Source: Cupriavidus basilensis (GTDB lineage Bacteria > Pseudomonadota > Gammaproteobacteria > Burkholderiales > Burkholderiaceae). Taken from it: a DNA stretch of 64,000 nt. The stretch is taken from contig NZ_CP010537.1 of NCBI RefSeq assembly GCF_000832305.1, positions 3,100,001-3,164,000 of the forward strand, read 5' to 3'. Position 1 is the first letter of the stretch. Each line of letters begins with the position of its first letter. The position numbers were made by a program, and so were the translations under genes. The notes under the pieces were generated by a model that searched no databases, had not been told where the DNA came from, and saw only the letters and a program-made list of their open reading frames with translations. Shown here piece by piece: positions 33,943 through 42,700 of this stretch.

Positions 33943-35037
33943 CTAAACCCCGGAGATTCCTACTTCCAGCGCTTGAAGTCCCAAGCGGGCGATGTTCCTT
34001 GCGGCGTTCGTATCGCGGTTGTGTTCCGCGCCACACGCACAGCAAGTCCACTGCCTTATTCCAAGACCAGCCCTACCTTTCGGACTGCTGGGCGGGATAA
34101 CGCCACAGCACGAGCAAGTCTGGGTTGAGAACGCCTCGTTGACCTCTTCGAACACCACACACTGCCTGATGGCCTTGTACTTGAGTTGTGTCCTGAACGT
34201 CGTCCACGCGGCATCGTGCACGGACTTAGCCATGCTCGTCTTTGCCATCGCTTTCGCGTTCACGTTGCCTACGAAGATTGCTGCATGTTTCTTGACCAGC
34301 GCCGTCGTTTCCTTGTGGATGGCGTCCTTGCGCTGATTTGCGATGCGCGCGTGGATAGCCTTCACGCGCCGCTTCTTGTTCGCCCGCTGGGCGATTCCTA
34401 GATCCGCCTCAGACAGCCGATACCACTTCGGCATGGCGAACTCGGAGCCGTCGCTGTACGTCGCCGCCGTCTTCAGGCCAAGGTCGATCCCGAGCGTGGT
34501 TGTGCCATCCGGCACGCGCTTTTCTTCGACCTCAACCTTGACCGCGATGTTGACGTACCAGCGCCCGCGCGAGTCCTCATTGAATCTGCCTGCTCCAAGC
34601 TCGTACTTCGACAGGCCGTAGGAGTCCCACAGGCCGATCTTGAGCCCGTTGAAGTGTAATTGCCCGTTCCTGTACTCAATGCCTTCGCCTTTGAACGGAA
34701 CCCAGCCGAGCGAGTATTTCGGCGACTTCCGGTCGCTTACGCGCCAGTTCAGCCTCTGTCTCTTGAACTGCTTGAGCCGGGTCGCGAATTCCTTGCACGT
34801 TTCCTGAATCGTTCTCGAATCGACGTGTACGCCTTCGCACTTGCTGAATCCTGCGGTGAGCTTCTGGAGATCGAAACCTGACAACCAGACTTTCGGCTTG
34901 TTGCAGTACCGCTTGAGGCTTCGGTACTGGGTTTCGTTGCAGAAGTTCCAGACGGTATTGACGTCGCGTGCCATCGCAAGCATCGTCTTCGCGTGCTTGT
35001 CCTGGATGCGCAGCTTCAGTGTCTTTACGGTTCCCAT
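33943..35037 (-). CDS. tnpB: TnpB RNA-guided nuclease homologue of IS200/IS605 (RuvC-II Glu replaced)
   Basis: 364 residues, full length. N-terminal OrfB helix-turn-helix region (TVKTLKLRIQDKHAKTMLAM), RuvC-I with D185 in GIDLGLKTAATYSDG, zinc finger C308/C311 and C332/C335, and RuvC-III with D342 in NRDTNAARNI. At the place where TnpB normally has the RuvC-II Glu (V-x-E-D/N-L) this protein reads IFVGNVNAKAM, with G257. A Glu at 301 in VFEEVNEAF, three positions before the conserved S/T-x-x-C-S, could act as an alternative acidic ligand, as in rearranged TnpB clades. TnpB cuts DNA at excised donor sites using an RNA from the element's end. Activity of this copy is uncertain. Confidence 0.9.
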   Translation of the reverse strand: MGTVKTLKLRIQDKHAKTMLAMARDVNTVWNFCNETQYRSLKRYCNKPKVWLSGFDLQKLTAGFSKCEGVHVDSRTIQETCKEFATRLKQFKRQRLNWRVSDRKSPKYSLGWVPFKGEGIEYRNGQLHFNGLKIGLWDSYGLSKYELGAGRFNEDSRGRWYVNIAVKVEVEEKRVPDGTTTLGIDLGLKTAATYSDGSEFAMPKWYRLSEADLGIAQRANKKRRVKAIHARIANQRKDAIHKETTALVKKHAAIFVGNVNAKAMAKTSMAKSVHDAAWTTFRTQLKYKAIRQCVVFEEVNEAFSTQTCSCCGVIPPSSPKGRAGLGIRQWTCCACGAEHNRDTNAARNIARLGLQALEVGISGV

Positions 35038-35082
35038 GACGCGAAGTGTATTTTGCTACTCGAAACTAACGCAAGAGGAAAA

Positions 35083-35403
35083 ATGGGGCGGCCACGCAAA
35101 ACAGACAGCGATTTACGGCACGGAAGGCACTGTGTATTTGCCCTACACGTGCACTTGGTATTTGTTACGAAATGTCGCCGCAACGTGTTCAAGAAAGAGC
35201 ACCTTGAAGCGATGCGGCGAGTTCTCGAAAGTGTCTGCCGGGACTTCGACGCGGAGTTGGTGGAGTTCAACGGCGAGCATGACCACGTGCATCTTCTGGT
35301 GAACTACCCGCCGAAGGTGGCTCTATCCACGCTCGTCGCGTCGCTCAAGGGCGTTTCCAGCCGTTTGCTGCGGCAGTACATCGAGCAGCAGGCACCGCAC
35401 TAA
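35083..35403 (+). pseudogene. tnpA: IS200-type Y1 transposase TnpA with internal deletion
   Basis: 106 residues against a usual 135-155. The frame is open from ATG 35083, after AAGAGG, to TAA. HUH metal motif H68-V-H70 (in EHDHVHLLV) is present, and the nucleophile helix keeps Y99 in QYIEQQ. Between LKGVSSRLL and RQYIEQQ the normal stretch of about 30 residues with the W-S-P-S-Y-F strand is missing, so the two halves are joined in frame. The fold around the active site would lose a strand, making transposition unlikely. A deletion between short CTGCGG-like repeats would explain it, but that is inference. Confidence 0.8.
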
Positions 35404-35422
35404 TCCCCAGATTCCCTGCTTA

Positions 35423-35442
35423 CCCCGGACTGAACTCCGGGG
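35423..35442. repeat. Subterminal hairpin of the IS element
   Basis: CCCCGGA (35423-35429), loop CTGAAC, TCCGGGG (35436-35442), 19 bases after the tnpA stop. IS200/IS605 ends carry such imperfect hairpins, recognised by TnpA as single strands. Confidence 0.7.
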
Positions 35443-35579
35443 CTTGCGCAGGTGCCTTGGTCACCCAGGCTGCCGCCCGAGGCGCTTGGCGCACGCGCGC
35501 GGCCTTGGCATTTCCAGCGGATAGGCTAGAACTATCACAAGGGCCTGGCTTTCAGGCCGCTGGTGAGAAGGAGCCGTTC

Positions 35580-36119
35580 ATGGAACTCCATTTGCATATG
35601 CAGCCGCACCATTTCGCCCGCCGCGCGCCGGACTGGCGCGCCGCTGCGATTGCGGGGCTGATCGCGGGCACGCTGTACGTCGTACTGGAGCTGCTGACGG
35701 CACGCTTTGTGCTGTACCAGGGGGCGTGGGGCACGGTGAAGATGGTGGCTGCGCTCATGCTCGGGCGGCAGGCGCTGGCCTCCGCCGACGCGTTCAGCTG
35801 GACCATCGTGCTGGCCGCGGGCATCGTGCACTTTGGCCTGTCGATCGTGCTGGCGACGATCCTGGCCACGCTCATCGCGTCGTTCCGCTTTGATTCCAGC
35901 ATCGGCATGGCCACGCTGGCGGGCGCGGTGTTCGGGGTGCTGGTCTACCTGGTGAACTTCTACGTGATGGGCCGGTACTTCAACTGGTTCGACGAGGCGC
36001 GCGGGTGGGAAAGCCTGTTCGCCCACATCATGTTCGGCGTAATCGCGGCGGATGCCTACGCCAACCTGGAGCGGCGTGAGCCGGATGCGCCGGGGATGCC
36101 GGGGATGCCAGGGGGATAA
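35580..36119 (+). CDS. Four-helix integral membrane protein of unknown function
   Basis: 179 residues from ATG 35580, preceded by GAGAAGGAG. Four hydrophobic segments at about 22-40, 46-64 (weak), 75-102 and 110-131, with a later one around 145-160, give a small inner-membrane protein. Recognisable patches: AAAIAGLIAGTLYVVLELLT, IVLAAGIVHFGLSIVLATIL and VYLVNFYVMGRYFNWFDEAR, found in conserved hypothetical proteins of beta-proteobacteria. The tail has three repeats of P-G-M/G encoded by a short 9-bp repeat (36090-36117). It begins immediately after the IS element. Function unknown. Confidence 0.7.
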   Translation: MELHLHMQPHHFARRAPDWRAAAIAGLIAGTLYVVLELLTARFVLYQGAWGTVKMVAALMLGRQALASADAFSWTIVLAAGIVHFGLSIVLATILATLIASFRFDSSIGMATLAGAVFGVLVYLVNFYVMGRYFNWFDEARGWESLFAHIMFGVIAADAYANLERREPDAPGMPGMPGG

Positions 36120-36167
36120 CACGGGGCGGCTGAGCGCGCCCCGGGACAGACTCATCGCGCCCGCTGG

Positions 36168-36464
36168 CTACAGGTAGCACTCACCACCCAGATAGGCCTT
36201 GCGCCAGCGCGTGATGCGCACCTCGGCAAACAGGCCGGCCCGTGTGAACGGGTCGGCGCCGATGAATTGCTGCGCCGCGTCGCGGGTGTCGAGGTCGACG
36301 ATATAGAAGCCGCCGCCGGCATCGCTGCCGTCATCGTTGAGCTTGGCCCCGCAGGCCAGCAGCAGGGCCTTCTGAGCGTCCAGGAAAGCCAGGTGCTCCG
36401 CTCGGGCCGCTTGCCGCACTTGCTGGTGCTGTGGCTTGTCCCAGGTTTCGATCAGGAATGGCAT
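36168..36464 (-). CDS. YciI family protein
   Basis: 98 residues, ferredoxin-like dimeric alpha/beta barrel fold. Begins MPFLIETWDKPQHQQVRQAA and keeps the family His-Asp pair region (RAEHLAFLD) and the FIGADPFTRAGLF motif, corresponding to the D-P-F/Y-x-x-A-G signature. YciI proteins are small cytoplasmic enzymes of unclear function. The gene converges with the membrane-protein gene 48 bases away. Confidence 0.85.
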   Translation of the reverse strand: MPFLIETWDKPQHQQVRQAARAEHLAFLDAQKALLLACGAKLNDDGSDAGGGFYIVDLDTRDAAQQFIGADPFTRAGLFAEVRITRWRKAYLGGECYL

Positions 36465-36969
36465 GGCGTTGTCCTCGGGTGATGACGGGTTGGAACAGGG
36501 TATCGGGTACCGGGTATCGCGGGATGGGCATGGCGGCAGCCAGTGTCATGCCGATCACTCCCGGCGACGAGTTTCGCCGATTCCGTGCCGGCAGCACAAG
36601 CCGGCAGAACCTGCGCACCGGACGCCGTCGCGCCCACCGCCGCCAGGAAAAACCTGCCCCCAGGGCTTGACAAACCCGCCGGGCCTCACATTTTCCCTGC
36701 TGCCGCCCGACAGTGTTATCCACACTTTATGTGGATAACACTGTCAACAAGCTCCGCAAATGGCTCTAGCACGCGGACCCCATCGGACTGCCCACAAAAC
36801 GGGCAACTGCAAGCCGGCCAGGCAGGCAAGTCCATCATCCGCGCTGCCTACAACGGAATCACAGCGTCGTCAATGGGGGCCGGCGCAACGAAGCGGGTGG
36901 TCACGATGCCGAAGTCGTCAAGGATGCCGATCAGCAGCACCACGTTCAGCGCGGTCGTGATGATCGGGC
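36465..36969. other. 505-base intergenic region with a DnaA-box palindrome
   Basis: No gene with a recognisable domain. It holds the 16-bp-arm palindrome at 36709-36745. A minus-strand frame across 36848-37132 is only the continuation past the stop of the neighbouring flavoprotein gene in another frame. Bases 36470-36700 include a short repetitive TACCGGGTATCG-like segment of no clear role. Confidence 0.6.
36709..36745. promoter_or_regulatory. Perfect palindrome carrying two inverted consensus DnaA boxes
   Basis: Arm GACAGTGTTATCCACA (36709-36724), loop CTTTA, arm TGTGGATAACACTGTC (36730-36745): 16 of 16 pairs match. Each arm contains the strict DnaA box TTATCCACA (36716-36724, and its complement at 36730-36738). 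There is no T-run after it, so it is not a standard terminator. A DnaA-titrating or replication-linked site is the natural reading. Confidence 0.75.
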
Positions 36970-38424
36970 TCAGCCGGCCAGCTTCGCGCCCGCATCGCGC
37001 AGCGCGGTGCGCAGGCCTTCTTCCACCACCGGGTGGTAGTACGGCATGGCCAGCATCTGGTCGATGGTGAGCGCCTGCTGGTAAGCCCAGGCCAGCAAGT
37101 GCGCGATATTCTCGGCGCGCGGGCCGGTCCATTCCGCACCGAGAAAGCGCCCGCTAGCCTTGTCGGCATAGACGTGCATCAGCCCACGGTTCTTGAGCAT
37201 GACGCGGCTGCGGCCCTGGTCCTCGAAGCTCACCTCGCCGGTGACAAAACTGTCCGGCTCGATATCGGCATGGCGCTGGCCCACCATGGCGATCTGCGGG
37301 TCGGTGAAGACCACGCCGATCGGGGCGCGGCGCGACAACGGGCGCACCTTGGGATAGGCCGCGGCGTTCTCGCCGGCTGCCTTGCCTTCGTCGGCAGCTT
37401 CGTGCAGCAGCGGCAGGACATCGTTGGCGTCGCCGGCGATGAAGATCGGCGCCGTGCCGCATTGCAGGGTGGCCGGGTCGAATACCGGCACGCCGCGCCA
37501 ATCCAGTGCCAGGCCGGTGTGCTCAAGCCCGAGGCCGCGCACATTGGGCTGGCGGCCGGTGGCGGCGAGCACGTAGTCAAAGCGCTCCGTCACGGTGTTG
37601 CCCGAGAGATCGGTAAAGCTGATCACCGCCTCGTCGCCATCGCGGTGCATCTCGCCAAGCCTGGCGTCCGGATCGAGGTAGAACTCCTCGCGGTAGCTAG
37701 CCACCGCACTGGCCTTGATGGCCGGATCGGTCAGCGGGCCCACGCCGCCGCGCAAGCCGAACACGCGTACCTGCACACCCAGGCGAGACAGTGCCTGGCC
37801 AAGCTCCAGCCCGATCACGCCAGGGCCGAACACGGCGACGCGGCGCGGCAGGTCGTCCCAGGCGAAGACGTCGTCGTTGACCACCAGCCGATCGCCGAAC
37901 ACCTTGAACGGCGGCGGGATCACGGGGCTGGAGCCGGTGGCGATGACCACGCGGCTGGCACGCACGGTGGTGTGCTCGCCGACCTGCAGCACGGTGTTGT
38001 CGATGAAGCGGGCATAGCCGCTCACCTTGTCCTCGGCGGGAATGCCGTCCACGCCGCGCACCACGAAGCCGACAAAGCGGTCGCGCTCGCGCTTGACGCG
38101 CGCCATGACTTCGCGCCCGTCGATGCGGATCTCGCCATCCACATGCACGCCGAAGGCAGCCGTGTGGCGCAGCTCATGCGCGGCCTCGGCCGCGGCGATC
38201 AGCAGCTTGGAGGGCATGCAGCCCACGCGGGCGCAGGTGGTGCCATAGGGGCCGCCTTCGATGATGACGGCGCGCTTGCCGGCAGCGCGGGCCGCGCGGT
38301 ATGCGGCCAGGCCCGCCGTGCCGGCGCCGATCACGGCGACATCGGTCTGGATGGTTTGCACGGTCTTCACGTTCTGCAAGTTCTGCGCGTTTTGCACGTT
38401 CTGCACGTTCTGCGGGGTGGTCAT
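36970..38424 (-). CDS. Dihydrolipoamide dehydrogenase-like FAD flavoprotein
   Basis: 484 residues, class-I pyridine-nucleotide disulfide oxidoreductase. An unusual N-terminal leader of about 27 residues is built of Q-N-V/A/L repeats (MTTPQNVQNVQNAQNLQNVK), then FAD motif VAVIGAGTAGLAAYRAA, the redox disulfide TCARVGCMPSK, NAD motif VAVFGPGVIGLELGQAL and the dimer-interface His-Pro pair in MPYYHPVVEE. Lpd reoxidises lipoamide with NAD. No E1/E2 gene is next to it; the PDH E1 gene is 33 kb away. Start ATG 38424. The neighbour downstream in transcription is the DnaA-box region; the peroxiredoxin fusion gene lies 150 bases upstream and could be in the same unit. Confidence 0.85.
   Translation of the reverse strand: MTTPQNVQNVQNAQNLQNVKTVQTIQTDVAVIGAGTAGLAAYRAARAAGKRAVIIEGGPYGTTCARVGCMPSKLLIAAAEAAHELRHTAAFGVHVDGEIRIDGREVMARVKRERDRFVGFVVRGVDGIPAEDKVSGYARFIDNTVLQVGEHTTVRASRVVIATGSSPVIPPPFKVFGDRLVVNDDVFAWDDLPRRVAVFGPGVIGLELGQALSRLGVQVRVFGLRGGVGPLTDPAIKASAVASYREEFYLDPDARLGEMHRDGDEAVISFTDLSGNTVTERFDYVLAATGRQPNVRGLGLEHTGLALDWRGVPVFDPATLQCGTAPIFIAGDANDVLPLLHEAADEGKAAGENAAAYPKVRPLSRRAPIGVVFTDPQIAMVGQRHADIEPDSFVTGEVSFEDQGRSRVMLKNRGLMHVYADKASGRFLGAEWTGPRAENIAHLLAWAYQQALTIDQMLAMPYYHPVVEEGLRTALRDAGAKLAG
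38371..38415. repeat. 9-bp tandem repeat within the flavoprotein start
   Basis: Five 9-bp units of consensus GTTCTGCAC begin at 38371, 38380, 38389, 38398 and 38407 (plus-strand sense). They lie in frame near the 5' end of the flavoprotein gene and encode its Q-N-V/A/L repeats. Because the unit is a multiple of three, copy-number change lengthens or shortens the leader without a frameshift. Confidence 0.9.
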
Positions 38425-38574
38425 ATCGGCGTTCCTGGTAAAGGCTGTGTCAATCAACGGACCGGATGGCACCGGGTGGCGCTGCCATCGGGTCCGCCGA
38501 CTGGGGCACGTCCGCCGGCCTTGCCGGCGGCCGCGTCCTGCGGCGATCAAGCGTCTTGCGTGGCTGGCTAAGGC

Positions 38575-39306
38575 TTAGCGAACCAGGTAGGTCTCAAGCG
38601 CGTCGGCGCCGCCGATCAGCTTGCCGTTGATGAAGATCTGCGGCGCGGTCATGTCGCCCGACAAGGCGCCCAGCACCTTGCCGCGGATCTTGTGTTCCAG
38701 CGGCACGTCGATGTACTCGAAGCCGTGGTCCGACAGCATCTGCTTGGCCTTGGCGCAGAACGAGCAGCCCACCTTGGAGAACACCACGACCTGGTCGGGC
38801 CTCTTGGCGTTGGGGGCGATGTAGTTGAGCATGGTGTCGGCGTCCGACACCTTGAACGGGTCGCCCGGCTCTTCCGGCTCGATGAACATCTTGTCGACCA
38901 CGCCGTCCTTGACCAGCATCGAATAACGCCAGCTGCGCTTGCCGAAGCCCAGGTCAGCCTTGTCGACCAGCATGCCCATGCCTTCGGTGAATTCGCCGTT
39001 GCCATCGGGAATCATCACGATGTTTTCCGACTCCTGGTCCTTCGCCCACTCGTTCATCACAAACGTGTCGTTGACCGAGACGCACAGGATCGCGTCCACG
39101 CCGTGCTTGGCGAACACCGGCGCCAGCTCGTTGTAGCGCGGCAGATGGGTGGACGAACAGGTTGGGGTGAAGGCGCCCGGCAGCGAGAACAGCGCGATGG
39201 TCTTGCCTTCGAACAAGTCGGCCGTGGTCACGGTCTTCCATTCGTTGTTCTCGCGAACACGGAACGTGACATTGGGAACGCGTTGACCTTCACGGGATTG
39301 CAGCAT
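38575..39306 (-). CDS. Peroxiredoxin-glutaredoxin fusion protein
   Basis: 243 residues. Peroxiredoxin-5-type domain about 1-160 with peroxidatic C50 in [14 protein letters not shown], then a glutaredoxin domain from about 170 with active site C180-x-x-C183 (VGCSFC) and [14 protein letters not shown]. The hybrid reduces H2O2 and alkyl peroxides with glutathione without a separate glutaredoxin. Starts at ATG 39306 with AGGAG upstream. Its divergent partner is the sensor kinase; a short inverted repeat lies in between (39394-39414) in front of the peroxiredoxin gene. Confidence 0.95.
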   Translation of the reverse strand: MLQSREGQRVPNVTFRVRENNEWKTVTTADLFEGKTIALFSLPGAFTPTCSSTHLPRYNELAPVFAKHGVDAILCVSVNDTFVMNEWAKDQESENIVMIPDGNGEFTEGMGMLVDKADLGFGKRSWRYSMLVKDGVVDKMFIEPEEPGDPFKVSDADTMLNYIAPNAKRPDQVVVFSKVGCSFCAKAKQMLSDHGFEYIDVPLEHKIRGKVLGALSGDMTAPQIFINGKLIGGADALETYLVR

Positions 39307-39736
39307 GGGTTAGCTCCTGGATGACTTGGGGGTGGATGGCCGCGTGTTGCAGCGAAGACCCGATTCTGTTCGCACCCATGTGATTTGTACAATTCATCGT
39401 TACAAAGACGATGATTGTTTTTTGCTATGGTCAGTGGATAGCCCGGCCCTATCCCGAATTAAGAAGCCTCCTAAACCGGCTTTAGCGCCTCAAAAAGCAC
39501 TTTCGTGTGGCGGCGCCACTGAATGCGACCTGCCCGCATCGCATCTTCAGCGCGCTAGCCTCGGAAAGTTCTGCAGGTCTTTTCAGACATTTCTCAAATC
39601 TGTGCGCAGGCGCGGCCCGTACATTTGGGCCAAGGCGTGCACTTCCTTACCGGCGCTCGGCGTCGCCTGAAGCTGCAGCCCCATGCGTGCGCAGATCCGG
39701 CACAACGCGGCACGCCTGCCTCCACGAGAATCCCTT
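39307..39736. other. 430-base divergent intergenic region
   Basis: Separates the peroxiredoxin fusion and the sensor kinase. An inverted repeat TCATCGT/ACGATGA (39394-39400, 39408-39414) with a 7-base spacer lies about 90 bases before the peroxiredoxin start and is a candidate operator. No gene is visible; short open frames overlap the kinase leader. The kinase could start as early as 39683. Confidence 0.5.
39394..39414. promoter_or_regulatory. Inverted repeat upstream of the peroxiredoxin fusion
   Basis: TCATCGT, spacer TACAAAG, ACGATGA. AT-rich surroundings (GATTTGTACAATT before, TTGTTTTTTG after) suggest a promoter zone. It does not match the known OxyR consensus closely enough to name the regulator. 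Confidence 0.4.
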
Positions 39737-42700
39737 ATGTGCATCTGCAGTTCCCCGCATCCGGCGCACGGCTCGCCCACCGCGAGCCGGCGCGTGCCGG
39801 CCAACTGGTGGCGCCGACAACTGTTGGTGCTGCTGCTGGCGCTTTGCCAGGGCGCGCCGGCGCTGGCCGCCCTGCCTGCCGAGCCCCTGCGCACGTTGCG
39901 CCTGAACGCCCAGGTGCGCCTGGACCCCGCCGGCACAAGCGATATCGTCGACCGTGCCGCATCGGCCCGGGGCGACGATGCAGCGTTGCATGCATGGCGC
40001 CGCGCGCACAAGGCCTTGCGGGTGGGCGTGGTTGGCAACTACCTGCCGCCGTTCGACCTGGTCAGCCTGAGTGGGGACTACCGCGGGATTTCCGCCGACT
40101 ACCTTGCCGTGGTGGTGGCCCGGCTTGGCGTGCCGGCGCAGATCCAGCGCTACCCCTCGCACGAACTGGCGCGCAGCCATCTGGCCAGCGGCGCCATCGA
40201 CCTGATCACCACCTCGCTGGACAGCCCGGGCACCGGCGCGCGAACCGCGCCGTACCACGATCATCGCCTGATCGAGGTCGTGTCCCGGCGAGACGGCGCG
40301 CGCAGCCACGCCAACCGCACCATCGGATACCTCGCGGGCGAAGTCTCGCCGGCCTTGCTGCAGCGAGCCTACCCCGGCGCGCGGCTGCTGCCGTTCGAGA
40401 ACCTGCTCGGCGCGCTCGACCGGCTCTCCCGGGACGCGGACTTCGTCATGGTCACCAACGCCACCGCAGCCGGCTACCTCGTCGAGCAATACCGCTACGA
40501 CGAACTGACGGCGCGCGACTTCGCGCCGCTGGCACACGAGGGCATCGCGTTCGCGGTGAACGACCCCGCGCTGGGCCGGATCATCGACCAGGTGCTGGCG
40601 CAGCTGCCCGCGGCGCGCAAGCACGAGATCGACGCCTTCTGGACGCCCAGCTCGCTCGAATTCGATATCACCGACAAGCTCAATCTCTCCACGGCAGAGC
40701 GCGCGTGGGCAGCCCTGCATCCGGAGGTGCGCTACCTGGCGGCCCGCGACCTGATTCCCTTCCAGTTCGTCGACGCCGGGCAAGGCCTGGGCGGGCTCAC
40801 CGAGCAGGTGCTGCAACGGATCGCGCAGCGCACCGGGCTGCGTTTCGTCCCATACTGGCCGGCCAGCGCCACGGACGTGACCACCGCGCTCAAGAACGGC
40901 ACGCTGGACATGGTGCCCACCCTGCCGCTGAACCATGCCGCCACCGGCAACGCCCCGCTCTCGGTCAGCGCGCCCTATTTTTCCGGCAACTGGGTCGTTG
41001 TCACGCGCGCCGGCAACGACAGCATCAGGAGCCTGCCCGACCTTGCCGGCAAAGTCATCGCGGGGCCGCCGCTCAACGGGATCTACGATCTCGTGCGGGC
41101 CAGCTACGCGGTGAGCCAGCGCGAGACCAACTCGTACGATGAGGCATTTCGCATGGTCGCCACGGGACGCGCGGATGCCACCATCTCCAGCGCCTTCATG
41201 GCCGACCACATGCTCAAGCAAACCTATGCCGGCCGGCTCAAGGTCGCCGCGGCCGCGGGCGGCGTGCCGCTGGAAGTCGGCGTGGGTGTCAGCAACCGGC
41301 ACCCGGAGTTGCTGGGCATCATCAACAAGGCCATCCTCAGCATCTCTCGCGACGAGCTTGGCGCCATGCGCGCGCACTGGACGGAACCCAGGCCGCCGGG
41401 CTTCACCTGGCGCCAGTTCATGCCATGGCTGATGGCTGGCGCGGCCGCCCTGCTGCTGGCCAGCCTGCTGGTTCTGGCTTGGGTGACCTCGCTGCGCCGG
41501 CAGGTGACCCAGCGCACCGCGGCCGAACGCGCCTTGCAGGACCAGGTCGCGTTCCAGACGGCAGTGCTCGACGGCATTCCCCAGCCTATCTACCTGCGCG
41601 ACAACCAGTTCCGCATGATCACCTGCAATACCGCCTACGAAGCGGCGCTGGGCACGACGCGGCGGGCGCTGGCCGGGACCGGGCCGGCCTTCGTGCACGC
41701 CGCCTTCAACCCCGATATCAGCCACCAGGAACTGATGGCCGTTTATCAGCGCGTGCTGCGCACCGGCCTGCCGTTTGCCGCCGATCGCCAACTGACCATC
41801 GGCAACGCGCCGTGCAGCGTGATCAGCTGGGTGGTGCCGCTGCGCCGCGCCAATGGCAGCACGGCGGGCATCGTCGGGGGCTGGATCGATGTGACGGAGC
41901 GCCAGCAGATGCTGGCCGAACTGGCTGGCGCCAAGAACCGCGCCGAGGCGGCCAACCGCGCCAAGTCGACATTCCTGGCATCGATCAGCCATGAGATACG
42001 CACGCCGATGAACGCCATCCTCGGGATGCTGGAACTGGTGCTGACGCGCCGGCACGCCCGCCACGAGGATCGCGAGCAACTCGACACGGCGCATGGCGCG
42101 GCCACATCGCTGCTGGCGCTGCTCGACGATATCCTGGACCTCTCCAAGATGGAGGCCGGCAAATTCACGCTGCAACCCCGTGCCGCCAGCCTGCGCCAGG
42201 GCCTGCATGAAGTCACCCAGATGTTCGGTCCCGTCGCCTCGCGCAAGGGCGTGGCCTTGAACGTCAGCGTGAGCGATGCCGTGGCGCCGGCGCATCGCGT
42301 GGATATCCTTCGCATGAAGCAGGTCATCAGCAACTTTCTCTCCAATGCCATCCGCTTCACCGAGCGCGGCAGCGTGGAAATCCGGCTCGACGGCTCCGCC
42401 GCGCGGGGAGGCTCGCAAGCGCTGTGCCTGAGCATCAAGGACACCGGCATCGGCATTCCCGCGGAGGCAATCGGCAAGCTGTTCCGGCCTTTTTCCCAGG
42501 TGGAGTCAACCGGGCGCGCGAACACCCGCGGCACCGGGCTCGGCCTGTCCATCGCGCAAAACCTGGTACGCAAGATGGGGGGCGAGATCACCCTGGAGAG
42601 CGAGCCGGGACGCGGCACGCAGGTGCTGGTGCGCCTCAGCCTGGAGGTTTCGGCTGCGCAGCCCCCGGCAGTCGCGCCGCCTGCCGGCAACGCGGGCATC

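Larger units (their letters stand above)
33925..35459. mobile_element. IS200/IS605-family insertion sequence, damaged
   Basis: A divergent pair, tnpB (minus) and tnpA (plus), with 45 bases between their starts. A hairpin CCCCGGA/TCCGGGG lies after tnpA (35423-35442), and a matching CTCCGGGG lies just beyond the tnpB stop. Outer limits are approximate: the tetramer CTTG occurs at both flanks (33925-33928 and 35456-35459) and could mark the insertion target. No terminal inverted repeats are expected in this family. TnpA has an internal deletion, so the copy is probably immobile unless helped in trans. Confidence 0.75.

Noticed and set aside
36709..36745. Palindrome read as an intrinsic terminator
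   Set aside because: The stem is strong but there is no following U-run, and both arms are strict DnaA boxes.
39394..39414. OxyR site in front of the peroxiredoxin fusion
   Set aside because: The dyad has the wrong spacing and sequence for the OxyR consensus; kept only as an unnamed inverted repeat.
39647..42418. 923-codon minus-strand frame under the sensor kinase
   Set aside because: Composition is typical antisense of a high-GC gene; no domain is recognisable, and the plus strand has complete kinase motifs.
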